Positions 18,123 through 26,406 of a stretch of DNA of 64,000 bases are shown here, in pieces; position 1 is the first letter of the stretch; each line of letters opens with the position of its first letter. This DNA comes from CAVTLG01 sp963735495 (lineage in GTDB: Bacteria; Chloroflexota; Ktedonobacteria; Ktedonobacterales; Ktedonobacteraceae). Location: assembly GCA_963735495.1 (NCBI GenBank), contig CAVTLG010000002.1, forward strand, positions 744,001 to 808,000. Direction: 5' to 3'. The notes under the pieces are model-generated. The model saw only the letters and a list, made by a program, of their open reading frames with translations. It was not told the DNA's origin and ran no database searches. A program made the position numbers and the translations under genes.

Positions 18123-18264
18123 GAGCGCGGAGGAGAAAGATAATAGCTACTCACTGCATTGAAATGCAGTGCCAAACGCCACCTGAGCGCGGTCAGCCAG
18201 GGTTCACGCAACTGCATGGAATGCTAGAGCATTTTCAACCCTTAATAGGTAGCTCCTCGCGCTC
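18123..18264 (+). ncRNA. Candidate structured leader RNA with a multi-branched fold
   Basis: An outer helix pairs GAGCGCGGAGG (18123-18133, one bulged G) with CCTCGCGCTC (18255-18264) and continues, after a one-sided 11-base bulge, with AGCTAC (18145-18150) to GTAGCT (18249-18254). Inside lie a perfect hairpin CACTGCAT/ATGCAGTG (18152-18171) and a two-part arm AGGGTT/AACCCT (18199-18242) enclosing AATGCT/AGCATT (18220-18233). TATAAT ends at 18122 and the next gene starts at 18298. It does not show the conserved boxes of T-box, cobalamin, TPP, FMN or lysine riboswitches that I know. Function is unknown. Confidence 0.5.
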
Positions 18265-18297
18265 TTGTCACATCTATCATCAGTAGAAGGATTTCGT

Positions 18298-19050
18298 ATG
18301 GAAATATACGGGCGACACCACTATCCGGGGCGTCTTTTTGTGGTGGAGGGTGTGGATGGTTCGGGGAAGAGTACGCAAATTGCCTTGCTACGGCAATGGT
18401 TGATCAGTGAAGGCTATACTGTTTTCTTCAGTGAGTGGAATTCGTCTCCACTGGTAAAAAAGACGACCAGTCGTGGAAAAAAGAAGCAACTGCTTACACC
18501 GACGACATTTAGTTTGATTCATGCTACAGATTTCGCTGATCGCACTGAACATGATATCATCCCTCCGCTCAAAGCTGGCGCGATTGTACTCGCAGATCGT
18601 TATATCTATACCGCATTTGCTCGCGATGTAGCACGCGGCGTAGATCAACAATGGGTGCGTGAGTTGTATCAATTTGCAGTTAAACCAACACGAGCCTTCT
18701 ATTTCCGTGTCCCATTGGATGTTTCGCTTAGCCGCATTCTCTCGGCGCGCAGCGAATTAAAATACTACGAGGCCGGTATGGACCTGGGTTTAAGCAGTGA
18801 TCCACGCGAAAGCTTCAAGCTGTTTCAAAAGCGTATCGTCAACGAATATGAAAAGATGGTGGACGAATTCGCTTTGACGGTCATGGATGCAACCTTGCCT
18901 ATCCCAGAGCAACAACGCTTAATGCGCAAGCTGGTGCTCCCACAACTGGAGGGTATACGACGCACACGCCCAGCACAGGAAGAAGCCTGGCAGGGTCTCA
19001 CTTATGCCAGACAGCCACTGGTAGCGCAGGGCATCAAAGGTACGGAATGA
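18298..19050 (+). CDS. Thymidylate-kinase-like P-loop protein, first copy
   Basis: 250 residues from ATG 18298 with AGAAGGA seven bases upstream. Walker A is EGVDGSGKST with Lys24; the DRY-type motif is VLADRYIYTAFARDVARG. These are the marks of dTMP kinase, which phosphorylates dTMP to dTDP. The C-terminal half diverges from the canonical enzyme, with YYEAGMDLGLSSDPRESF replacing the usual LID, and the length is about 40 residues above typical. The second copy follows within 75 bases. True substrate uncertain; nucleoside-monophosphate kinase activity is likely. Confidence 0.8.
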   Translation: MEIYGRHHYPGRLFVVEGVDGSGKSTQIALLRQWLISEGYTVFFSEWNSSPLVKKTTSRGKKKQLLTPTTFSLIHATDFADRTEHDIIPPLKAGAIVLADRYIYTAFARDVARGVDQQWVRELYQFAVKPTRAFYFRVPLDVSLSRILSARSELKYYEAGMDLGLSSDPRESFKLFQKRIVNEYEKMVDEFALTVMDATLPIPEQQRLMRKLVLPQLEGIRRTRPAQEEAWQGLTYARQPLVAQGIKGTE

Positions 19051-19124
19051 GAGACCAGCAGCAACAACAGATTGAGGAAGAAAGCGGAACAGTACCCATA
19101 ATTGCACATAGAGAGAGGATTTTC

Positions 19125-19823
19125 ATGACGGGTCTGGAATTTTATGGTGTTGATGCCATCGGCCTACAAGATCAGGATGAGGTGTTGCCCGGTCGATTGA
19201 TTGTAATTGAGGGAACAGATGGCGTTGGACGCACAACCCAGATGAGCTTGCTGCGTCCCTGGCTGGAAAGTAGTGGTTACGCGGTCGTTGACAGCGAGAT
19301 GACACACTCAGAGTTGGCTGGCAATGGCCTCAAACAGGCCAAGGAAGGCAATACACTGGGTCCCATTACCCTCAATCTCTTCTATGCAACCGATCTTGTA
19401 GACCGCTTTGAAAACCAGATTTTACCAGCACTGCGCGCGGGTTTTATCGTCCTGACTGATCGCTATATTTATGCCTTGATCGCCCGCGCACTCATACGCG
19501 GTGCTGATCCGCACTGGCTGCGCTCTATTTATGGCCTTGCGCTGAAGCCGGACGCTATCTTCTATCTCAAAATTGGGTTAGAAGATCTCATTCCGCGCGT
19601 CTTGCAGGGCGGCGGCTTTGATTACTGGGAAGCCGGTATGGACGTACATCTGGGTTCTGATCTTTTTGAGAGCTTTGTTCACTACCAGACATTGATGCTG
19701 GCAGAGTATGAAAAAATGGCTGATGAATATCACTTTCAGGTCATTGATGCCACACAACGCGTCGAACAGATCGCAGAACAACTCAAACAGAGGATTTTGC
19801 CGCTTTTGCCGCAGGGCGAATGA
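19125..19823 (+). CDS. Thymidylate-kinase-like protein, second copy with altered P-loop
   Basis: 232 residues from ATG 19125, preceded by AGAGAGGA; an in-frame ATG at 19047 overlaps the stop of the first copy (ATGA) and would add 26 residues, but the paralog comparison favours the later start. It is a diverged paralog of the first copy (VIEGTDGV, LTDRYIYALIARALIRGAD, YWEAGMDVHLGSDLFESF). The P-loop reads GTDGVGRTTQ, so the lysine that contacts phosphates is Arg36. It may be catalytically weak or a partner subunit of the first copy. Same operon. Confidence 0.78.
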   Translation: MTGLEFYGVDAIGLQDQDEVLPGRLIVIEGTDGVGRTTQMSLLRPWLESSGYAVVDSEMTHSELAGNGLKQAKEGNTLGPITLNLFYATDLVDRFENQILPALRAGFIVLTDRYIYALIARALIRGADPHWLRSIYGLALKPDAIFYLKIGLEDLIPRVLQGGGFDYWEAGMDVHLGSDLFESFVHYQTLMLAEYEKMADEYHFQVIDATQRVEQIAEQLKQRILPLLPQGE

Positions 19824-19883
19824 GCTAGCAAGATCGCCATTTTCTCTTTTGAGAAAATTTCAGAAAAAGTCAGGCAAAAGGTA

Positions 19884-19912
19884 TTGACGAATTCTCGCAT
19901 TTAGGCTATACT
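19884..19912 (+). promoter_or_regulatory. Sigma-70-type promoter of tRNA-Asn
   Basis: TTGACG at 19884-19889 and TATACT at 19907-19912 separated by exactly 17 bases, 46 bases before the mature tRNA. The best promoter match noted in the window. Confidence 0.75.
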
Positions 19913-19958
19913 GCAAATGTTCCTGAGACGAACGTTACTGGTTCGTTAAGAGCAATCT

Positions 19959-20030
19959 TCCTCGATAGCTCAACGGTAGAGCAATCGGCTGTTAACCGAT
20001 GGGTTACAGGTTCGAATCCTGTTCGAGGAG
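19959..20030 (+). tRNA. tRNA-Asn (GUU)
   Basis: 72-base cloverleaf. Acceptor TCCTCGA pairs with TCGAGGA, D arm AGCTCAACGGTAGAGC, anticodon arm ATCGG-CTGTTAA-CCGAT with anticodon GTT, T arm ACAGG-TTCGAAT-CCTGT, discriminator G. The CCA end is not encoded. Confidence 0.98.
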
Positions 20031-20040
20031 TTACCCATTG

Positions 20041-20069
20041 AGGGCCGCCTGGCAGGGTGGCCCTTTTTT
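20041..20069 (+). terminator. Intrinsic terminator after tRNA-Asn
   Basis: GC-rich stem GGGCC.CC paired with GG.GGCCC followed at once by six T's, eleven bases after the tRNA 3' end. A textbook Rho-independent signal. Confidence 0.85.
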
Positions 20070-20197
20070 ACATACGCAATGAGCCTCACCTATGACGATT
20101 TTACGATGACAAAGATGTGCCAACGTTCCATGGTGAGGAAGAGATGTAGCGTAGATGCGCAAGAAGAGCAATTTGTGTTCCTCTCATAAGACACACT

Positions 20198-20260
20198 CTG
20201 AGATAGTGTTTGGTTTCTGCTCAATAGCGACCAATGTGCGCGTTCCAAACACTATCTCAG
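20198..20260. repeat. Perfect 16-bp inverted repeat upstream of a histidine kinase gene
   Basis: CTGAGATAGTGTTTGG (20198-20213) and its exact complement (20245-20260) are separated by 31 bases. A third, imperfect direct copy (AGATGGTGTTTGTGTTCTGC) begins at 20259. The structure ends about 70 bases before the kinase start, so it could be an operator pair or a leader hairpin. Confidence 0.7.
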
Positions 20261-20333
20261 ATGGTGTTTGTGTTCTGCTGGTCGGCGAAGAAATTGCTAC
20301 GCTAGCCAAACACATGCTGAGGAGGTTTCGAGC

Positions 20334-21479
20334 TTGAATAAAAAGCCGGCGATTAACTACAAGTACATTTCTGAGAGCTTCCTTGAGGCACTGGCCTTAC
20401 CCGTATTCATCGTGAATCGTACATTGACAATCCACTATTGTAACCAGTCTGCGTTGCGCCTCTATAACGTAACAGAGCGCTCACAAGCGAAGCAATTGGA
20501 ACAGCTCATACACGATACCGCCATTCTACAACTCGTCCAGCAAAGCATCCACACCAACAGTCCGCACAATGGCAGCTATGAGGAAGGGCAGTCAGATGTT
20601 CGATGGCAGATCTCTGTCGCGCCACTTGCTCATCAGTCACGCCGAACCATGCAGCAAGCCACTGGCGATGCTCTCCCTTATTACTATTTTGCAGTCATTA
20701 TTGAGGATATGACAGGCACACGGCGACTAGAGCGTATGCAGCGTGACTTTTTAGCCAACATCTCACATGAACTCCGCACGCCGCTGACCGCCGTACGTCT
20801 CCTCGCGGAGACTTTAGAGGATACGATTGACACCAATCCAGATAAAGCGCAAGAGTTTGTAGAAAAGATCGAAGCAGAGGTACAGTATCTGGATGAACTC
20901 GTTACCGAGCTACTTGAATTGACACGCATCGAAGCAGGCCAGATGCTGATGACGATTGAGCCCATAGAGGCGCAACGCCTGGTACTTGAAGTCATGGCGC
21001 GTATGCTGCCACTGGCGCAGCGTCACCGCGTCAAGCTGTCCACCGATATACAGCAGGGCCTCACCCTGGTTGTCGCTGACAGTAAACAGATCATGCGTGT
21101 ACTCGTCAACCTGGTACACAATGCGATCAAATTTACACCATCGGGTGGGCACATTGTCATTGGGACAGCACCCAAAGGAGACCAACACACACAGTGTTTC
21201 TTCGTACGCGATAGCGGGGTTGGTATACGTCAAGAAGAACTCCCACGTGTTTTTGAGCGTTTTTATAAAACAGATCGAGCGCGAGCGAAGGCGGGTTTTA
21301 CTGGTCCAGGTGGCGGCGGCACAGGACTGGGACTGGCTATCGCGCGCCATGTCGTCGAAGCTCATGGTGGCCGCATCAGCGCAGAGAGTGCGGTCGGCGT
21401 AGGTAGTACCTTTACGTTTACCCTTCCAGTAGCAACCCAGGCAGATACGCAAGATGCGCAGAAACCATCTACCGCGTAG
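20334..21479 (+). CDS. PAS-domain sensor histidine kinase, PhoR-like
   Basis: 381 residues from TTG 20334, chosen because GAGGAGG lies eight bases upstream; the open frame extends 22 codons further without support. Residues about 10-130 form a PAS-like sensor. HisKA has the phosphorylated His145 in ANISHELRTPLTAVR. The ATPase domain shows the N box LVHNAIKFTPSGG, G1 VRDSGVGI, the F box FERFYKTD and G2 GGTGLGLAIARHVVEAHGG. No membrane helix, so cytoplasmic. No response regulator gene is adjacent, so it is an orphan kinase here. Confidence 0.92.
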   Translation: MNKKPAINYKYISESFLEALALPVFIVNRTLTIHYCNQSALRLYNVTERSQAKQLEQLIHDTAILQLVQQSIHTNSPHNGSYEEGQSDVRWQISVAPLAHQSRRTMQQATGDALPYYYFAVIIEDMTGTRRLERMQRDFLANISHELRTPLTAVRLLAETLEDTIDTNPDKAQEFVEKIEAEVQYLDELVTELLELTRIEAGQMLMTIEPIEAQRLVLEVMARMLPLAQRHRVKLSTDIQQGLTLVVADSKQIMRVLVNLVHNAIKFTPSGGHIVIGTAPKGDQHTQCFFVRDSGVGIRQEELPRVFERFYKTDRARAKAGFTGPGGGGTGLGLAIARHVVEAHGGRISAESAVGVGSTFTFTLPVATQADTQDAQKPSTA

Positions 21480-21593
21480 GTCCCTCCTCAACTTGCGCCA
21501 ACTGAGGATCGCGCGTGTGGTTGTCCCTGCTCACTCCCACATCTGTTTGGAAAATACAGGAAACAGGTCAACATACATCAGGAGAAATTTGCC

Positions 21594-22379
21594 ATGGGGT
21601 CCGAATTGTCACACTATCTCTACACACTGAGTAAAGAACAACTGATACTCCTGTTACAAGAGCTTGTAGAGCGTCATGCTACCCTTGGTGAGGAGATAGC
21701 AGAGATACTGTCAAAGCAGCTTGCTACAGATCATCCTCATTTTGATGCAGATGCATTGGTGCTGCGACGATCCTTTCCACAATCGCTGCAGTTGCCACAG
21801 GATTATCATGCCAGCCTGCAACGCGTTGCCAGCTATAGTCTTCAGTTACAACAAGGCGTGTCTCCACAAACGCTCTTCGATGACCTGGTCACGCTGCTAC
21901 AAGAGGCAGAGGTACGCGCCAGCCAGTATGATTATCAGCAAGCACTGGATATCTATGCTACGATCATCGATGCGCGGCTGACCACTGAATCTCCTGTGCT
22001 CAATGCCATGTTTGATCGCACGATCAACGAGTTTATACCGACGTTCGATGCTTTGCTCACAGAGGTAAGTAGTACACTTATGTCCAGTGGCACAACGCCT
22101 ATTACACCTTTGTTGCCACAGGATCAGCGTCAAGGCTGGTTGCAACGGCTTTTCATGCTCTGGCTCAAGCGCATGGATATGCATCAAAGCGCAGAACAAC
22201 TGCCCGAAATAGTACTTGAAATCGCCTGGGGCGAGGATGCTAAGCAATTACAGCAACTTGTACACAACGCACTATCACAGCCAGGCGATGGTGAACACTC
22301 GAACATTGTTGATTTCTCCCGCCAGAGCCGTACACGCGCGCTGGAGAAATTCCTGCACGACATTTCACGTGCTGACTAG
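21594..22379 (+). CDS. Unknown helical protein
   Basis: 261 residues; ATG with AGGAG upstream. Almost entirely helix-forming, with N-terminal LSKEQLILLLQELVERHATL and a TPR-like stretch in the middle (EVRASQYDYQQALDIYATII). No membrane segment, signal peptide or catalytic motif is visible. I do not recognise the family. It is 114 bases after the PAS kinase gene and may be co-transcribed with it. Confidence 0.7.
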   Translation: MGSELSHYLYTLSKEQLILLLQELVERHATLGEEIAEILSKQLATDHPHFDADALVLRRSFPQSLQLPQDYHASLQRVASYSLQLQQGVSPQTLFDDLVTLLQEAEVRASQYDYQQALDIYATIIDARLTTESPVLNAMFDRTINEFIPTFDALLTEVSSTLMSSGTTPITPLLPQDQRQGWLQRLFMLWLKRMDMHQSAEQLPEIVLEIAWGEDAKQLQQLVHNALSQPGDGEHSNIVDFSRQSRTRALEKFLHDISRAD

Positions 22380-22853
22380 ACACTGGTCTTTGGACAGGCT
22401 ATGCTTAGCGTAACCGTGATAAGCAGCCAGTATCTTCAGGGAATCATTGATGCGTAGCTCTTTTCACAAAATTAAGGCGATTTTTACGCCAAAGACATTG
22501 CCAGCTAGCTCTGATATATGGTACCATTGCGTGGCAGGAGTGCGCATTTCCATATACACTAAAGACTGGGATCACCTTTCCCTTGCATTTGGATCAGCAA
22601 TGTGCTGTCACACGTTCTAGGAGCGTGTTTCTGCATACCTATGGATAGCAGCAAAATCTCGTATGTTGTCGATGGAAAGCGAACTCGTCGGAGAGGATTA
22701 CCATGGCTCTACTTTTTGGGCACATAATCCTGTAAAAACCGGCATGTTTTTATGCGGTTTGGGAAAACCTGGATTATGATGACACTTGCTCTTGTGTATA
22801 GACATAATGTCAGGTACAATGGGATGGTAGTGGGACGAGAAAGGGGACACTAT
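22380..22853. other. Gene-free stretch upstream of the chemosensory genes, with a hairpin
   Basis: No supported gene. CATAATCC (22723-22730) pairs with GGATTATG (22771-22778) and encloses a smaller ACC.GCAT/ATGC.GGT stem. It lies 75 bases before the CheY-type gene start and may be a leader structure. Confidence 0.4.
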
Positions 22854-23243
22854 ATGAGCAAACTAGTAATGGTTATCGATGATTCTGCAACAGTGCGCAA
22901 AATTGTAGAAACTTGTCTGGGCCGAGAAGGCTTTGAGGTGAAGGGCTTTCCAGATGGCGTGGAAGCTATGCGCTGGCTTACTGAGCCATACGCACGGATA
23001 CCAGATCTCGTTATACTGGATATCGGCTTGCCCAAAATGGATGGCTATGAAGTGGCACGTCGCCTCAAAACGAAGCCGCAGTTCAGCAATACGGTAATCG
23101 TGATGCTGTCACGTCGCGATGGTGTAATTGATCGTCTCAAAGGCCGTCTTGCCGGTGCTAAGGACTACCTCACCAAGCCATTTAAGACACAAGAGATCAT
23201 TTCGGTTATCGAATCGCACCTGGGTATACCTGCTCCCAATTGA
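22854..23243 (+). CDS. Single-domain response regulator, CheY/PilG-like
   Basis: 129 residues from ATG 22854, preceded by AAAGGGG; the longer open frame upstream is not supported. Receiver-domain residues: acidic pair in VIDDSAT, phospho-acceptor Asp56 in VILDIGLPKMDGYE, Ser in VMLSRRDG and Lys in YLTKPF. No output domain. It is followed by CheW-like and CheA-like genes, an order also seen in Pil-Chp type chemosensory clusters. Confidence 0.92.
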   Translation: MSKLVMVIDDSATVRKIVETCLGREGFEVKGFPDGVEAMRWLTEPYARIPDLVILDIGLPKMDGYEVARRLKTKPQFSNTVIVMLSRRDGVIDRLKGRLAGAKDYLTKPFKTQEIISVIESHLGIPAPN

Positions 23244-23374
23244 TGCTTTAAACATTCAGAGTATGTCTGACACCAACGCCTGCTGAGAGCTCATGTGTGT
23301 GTATTTCATCAGCCAGACTCTCAAAAGCGTTTCGTGACGCTCTGGATGGCAGAAAATAAAGGCGATAAGGTTGG

Positions 23375-23980
23375 ATGAGTGGTATGAGTGAGTATCCGCT
23401 TCACGTTTCAGAACTATTTCGCGGTTCCCACGGGCTGTTCCTGGAACAACTGAGCGATGAGGATTTCTGGCGCTATGCGCGCGCAAGGGCTTTTGCAGCT
23501 CCTGCTGCAGAAACTACAGCAGAAGAAGTTCTTGTCTGCAAATTGGAACAGGGACATTGTTTGTTGCCTCTTGCTGTTTTGCGTGAGGTGATACCCCCCC
23601 CACATCAGTTCGCATTGCTTCCCGCAGCTCCTTTATGGATGTCTGGCGTGGTATCATGGCATGGAGAAACGATCCCCGTCATTGATCTCGCTGCATACCT
23701 GGCACAGAAAACGCCACAGGCCTGCACAAAGGGCACATTGCTGATTGTGCAATGCCAGGAAGAAAGCAATCTGACTATTGGCCTCTACGTCTTTGCAGTT
23801 ACTTCGATCATCGCCTTTGAGGCTGAACAACTCTCACCATTGGCAGACATAACCTTACCTTATCTTAGCCAAGATACACAGGCCATCAAAGGACTCTATC
23901 AAGCATACCCGGTGCTGGATACGCCAGTACTTCTCACGGATGTGGTACAACAAATTAAAGTGACAACCTCGTATGAATGA
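23375..23980 (+). CDS. CheW-domain protein
   Basis: 201 residues. Residues about 50-190 have the CheW look: EEVLVCKLEQGHCLLPLAVL, REVIPPPHQFALLPAAPLWM, SGVVSWHGETIPVIDL and LYVFAVTSIIAFEAEQLSPL. The first 45 residues are an extra tail. CheW couples receptors to CheA; no receptor gene is in the window. The start could also be the ATG three codons later. The HPt frame begins within its last codons (overlap of eight bases). Confidence 0.85.
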   Translation: MSGMSEYPLHVSELFRGSHGLFLEQLSDEDFWRYARARAFAAPAAETTAEEVLVCKLEQGHCLLPLAVLREVIPPPHQFALLPAAPLWMSGVVSWHGETIPVIDLAAYLAQKTPQACTKGTLLIVQCQEESNLTIGLYVFAVTSIIAFEAEQLSPLADITLPYLSQDTQAIKGLYQAYPVLDTPVLLTDVVQQIKVTTSYE

Positions 23981-24605
23981 ACCATCACCCCCTTTTGAGC
24001 AACAAGAACTCTCACCGGATGACCTGGCGGTGCTACGAGCCTTTACAGCGAAAGAGTATTGGCAAGAGGAACATGCCCATCTAGCAGAATCATCGACAAT
24101 AGCTGCATCAAATACTACACAGCAAGCCGACGATGATGAAATGCTGGCTATTTTTATTGCTGAGGCCACTGAAGATATTCACAAAATGCAGCAATGTTTG
24201 CTACATTGGAGACGGGACGAGCAGTCCCACCCGGCACATTTTGTGACATTACAACGCGCAGGGCACAAGCTGCGCGGGACCGCAGGCGCGGTCAATTTTC
24301 CTACGATGTCTGTTATTTCACATCATGTAGAGATGATTGCTGAACAAATCATGCTCGGGACGCTCACGCCAACAATTGGAGTTGAGGCCCTTTCACAGGC
24401 AATCACCGTCCTTGAATACAGCCTGCAAAATCTACGCAGAGTTTGGGCAAGCGCTGGAGGACGTAGCACTGATAACAGAGCTAGAGGCCCTGTACCAAAG
24501 CCTGGGCATGCATCTCCCTACGGATGCACAGGCAACCAACCAAAAGCACAAACAATTTATGGCGGCTGGAGTACAGTCGCCGGAAACCGGCGAACTGGAC
24601 AATAG
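23973..24605 (+). CDS. HPt domain, N-terminal part of a frameshifted CheA-like hybrid protein
   Basis: Only the first about 152 residues look like real protein: a Gln/Glu-rich start, then an HPt four-helix domain with His98 in RAGHKLRGTAGAVNF. After VLEYSLQ the frame becomes Arg/Gly-rich and ends at 24605, while the natural continuation (EFGQALEDVALITELEALYQ) is in the +1 frame. Removing one A from the run at 24427-24430 joins them. So this is either a genuine split, a pseudogene, or a sequencing error. Start ATG 23973 overlaps the CheW-gene stop. Confidence 0.75.
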   Translation: MNEPSPPFEQQELSPDDLAVLRAFTAKEYWQEEHAHLAESSTIAASNTTQQADDDEMLAIFIAEATEDIHKMQQCLLHWRRDEQSHPAHFVTLQRAGHKLRGTAGAVNFPTMSVISHHVEMIAEQIMLGTLTPTIGVEALSQAITVLEYSLQNLRRVWASAGGRSTDNRARGPVPKPGHASPYGCTGNQPKAQTIYGGWSTVAGNRRTGQ

Positions 24606-26406
24606 CGCGGCCACTGCTGCTGAAGAGGAAATGATCGCTATCCGTATTCCTTCACAGCGCTTGCATGATAGCTCAACTACGGCTCCTTTTATGCGTGTTG
24701 ATGCGCGACGTTTCGCGAAATTAGAACAGCATACAGAACCACTGGTCGAACAAAGCGTTCAACTGGAGCACGCGCAAAAACAGGTTGACAAGGCATTACA
24801 GGAATTGCACGCCGCTCAAACTCGCCTGCAACAACTGGAGCAAGAGCTGTCGATTTTGCAGCTCAATGATCCACAGCCAGCGTCAGAGCAACAGCCGTCC
24901 TCTTCACTGGTCGCGCGTATACTGCACGAGGCAGGCACGCAAAGCGATACCCAGAGTCCTCATAGGTTTAAGCTGCGTCAGCATCTCACGCTGCGGGCAA
25001 GCAAACCTGCATGGGATGAACTAGAGATAGAACGCTTCTCGGCAAAAAGTCTGTTGATACACTCTCTGCGTGAAGCTATTGCGGCTGTGACTACGGCAGC
25101 AGCGCAGGTCAATACCGCCTATATGCAGCTGCATGTACTTCAGCAAGCCTATATGGCACGCATCTCCCTGGTGCGCAATGATACACTTTTATTGCGCCTG
25201 GCACCGCTAAGTATCCTGGTGCCACGTTTACAGCGCGTTGTAGCAATGAGCGCCCTGGCCCAGGAGCAAACGGTCCAGTTTGAGGTCAGTGGAGAAGCAA
25301 CGGAGGTTGACCAGGATATTCTGGAATCATTGTCGATGCCACTCTTACAATTGCTGCGCTCCTGTATCTCTGATCCGTTTACGACTGAGAACGAGTTACC
25401 GGGTCCACATCGTATCTGGCTGGACGCAGACAGCGTCGGGAACGAGATTAGCATTGAAGTAGGCTTCTCGATGATGGTACACGGGGGAGCGGTGAATGTG
25501 ATCCGTGAGCCGATACAGCGCATTAATGGGACGATTTCATTACAGCGCAACACGACAGGTGGTATCAGCTTCTTGCTGCATTTTCCGCGCTCACATGGCG
25601 CTGCGCGCTATTTATTGGTCCGTGCCAGCAACCAATATCTTCTTGTGCCGTTCTCACAAGTGCAGCGTATAGGTGAACGCAAAAGAGAGAAACTGGATGT
25701 GCTCTATCATTTGAGCAAGCTCCTGGATTTTCCGGTTGCGCCCGGTGTAGAATACCACTCCCAGCCTATCCTGGTGTTGCCCATGCGGAACTCGCAGATA
25801 ACGATAGGTATTGTCGTAGATGAAGTGGTCGATGAGATCGAGCTTGTTGTCAAGCCTCTGCCGTCCTATTTGCGACGTCCAGGTATCGGGGGATCAGCCG
25901 TAGATGGGAAAGGCAATGTCTTGCTCATGCTTGATCTCTCCGAACTCGTGAGCCGTTACACCTACCATGGGCAGCACATAGCGCAGAGAAGTGACGTCAC
26001 CGATGAACAGCCTGAACATGGGCCAGCAGCGCGCAAAGAGCAGGCTACAGTTTTAATCGCTGATGACTCTGCATACCTGCGCCATTCTTTATTGCAAGTG
26101 TTAGAGCACGCACACTATAACGTGATCGAAGCCAGTGATGGTTTACAGGCGTTGGAGCTCCTGCAGAAAACGACGCCCGAGCTGTGCTTGCTGGATATCG
26201 AGATGCCCAATCTTGATGGGTATGATGTGCTCAACATGATACGCTACTCGCCCCAACTCGCACATATGAAAGTCGTTATGCTGACCTCACGCAACTCAGA
26301 GAAGCACGTTCAGCGCGCTTTTGCCCTGGGCGCTTCTGACTATCTGACCAAGCCATGCCCACAGGAAAAGTTATTGGAGACGCTACAAAAGTTGCTCGTG
26401 CACTAG
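24337..26406 (+). CDS. CheA-like hybrid protein without intact kinase core: coiled coil, degenerate ATPase, CheW and REC domains
   Basis: The frame is open from 24337 but the protein-like part begins near 24431, as the continuation of the HPt frame. A coiled coil covers QLEHAQKQVDKALQELHAAQ and beyond. A CheA-type regulator-like core follows, but the N box, normally LLRNAxDHG, reads QLLRSCISDP, and no G boxes are evident, so ATP binding is doubtful. Then comes a CheW domain (RYLLVRASNQYLLVPFSQVQ) and a C-terminal receiver with IADDSAY, LLDIEMPNLDGYD and YLTKPCP. If translated alone it may start at an internal ATG. Ends 24 bases inside the convergent kinase gene. Confidence 0.75.
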   Translation: MLNKSCSGRSRQQLELRPFHRQSPSLNTACKIYAEFGQALEDVALITELEALYQSLGMHLPTDAQATNQKHKQFMAAGVQSPETGELDNSAATAAEEEMIAIRIPSQRLHDSSTTAPFMRVDARRFAKLEQHTEPLVEQSVQLEHAQKQVDKALQELHAAQTRLQQLEQELSILQLNDPQPASEQQPSSSLVARILHEAGTQSDTQSPHRFKLRQHLTLRASKPAWDELEIERFSAKSLLIHSLREAIAAVTTAAAQVNTAYMQLHVLQQAYMARISLVRNDTLLLRLAPLSILVPRLQRVVAMSALAQEQTVQFEVSGEATEVDQDILESLSMPLLQLLRSCISDPFTTENELPGPHRIWLDADSVGNEISIEVGFSMMVHGGAVNVIREPIQRINGTISLQRNTTGGISFLLHFPRSHGAARYLLVRASNQYLLVPFSQVQRIGERKREKLDVLYHLSKLLDFPVAPGVEYHSQPILVLPMRNSQITIGIVVDEVVDEIELVVKPLPSYLRRPGIGGSAVDGKGNVLLMLDLSELVSRYTYHGQHIAQRSDVTDEQPEHGPAARKEQATVLIADDSAYLRHSLLQVLEHAHYNVIEASDGLQALELLQKTTPELCLLDIEMPNLDGYDVLNMIRYSPQLAHMKVVMLTSRNSEKHVQRAFALGASDYLTKPCPQEKLLETLQKLLVH

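Noticed and set aside
18123..18264. T-box or cobalamin riboswitch
   Set aside because: The conserved T-box sequence and the B12 box are not present, and the downstream genes do not fit.
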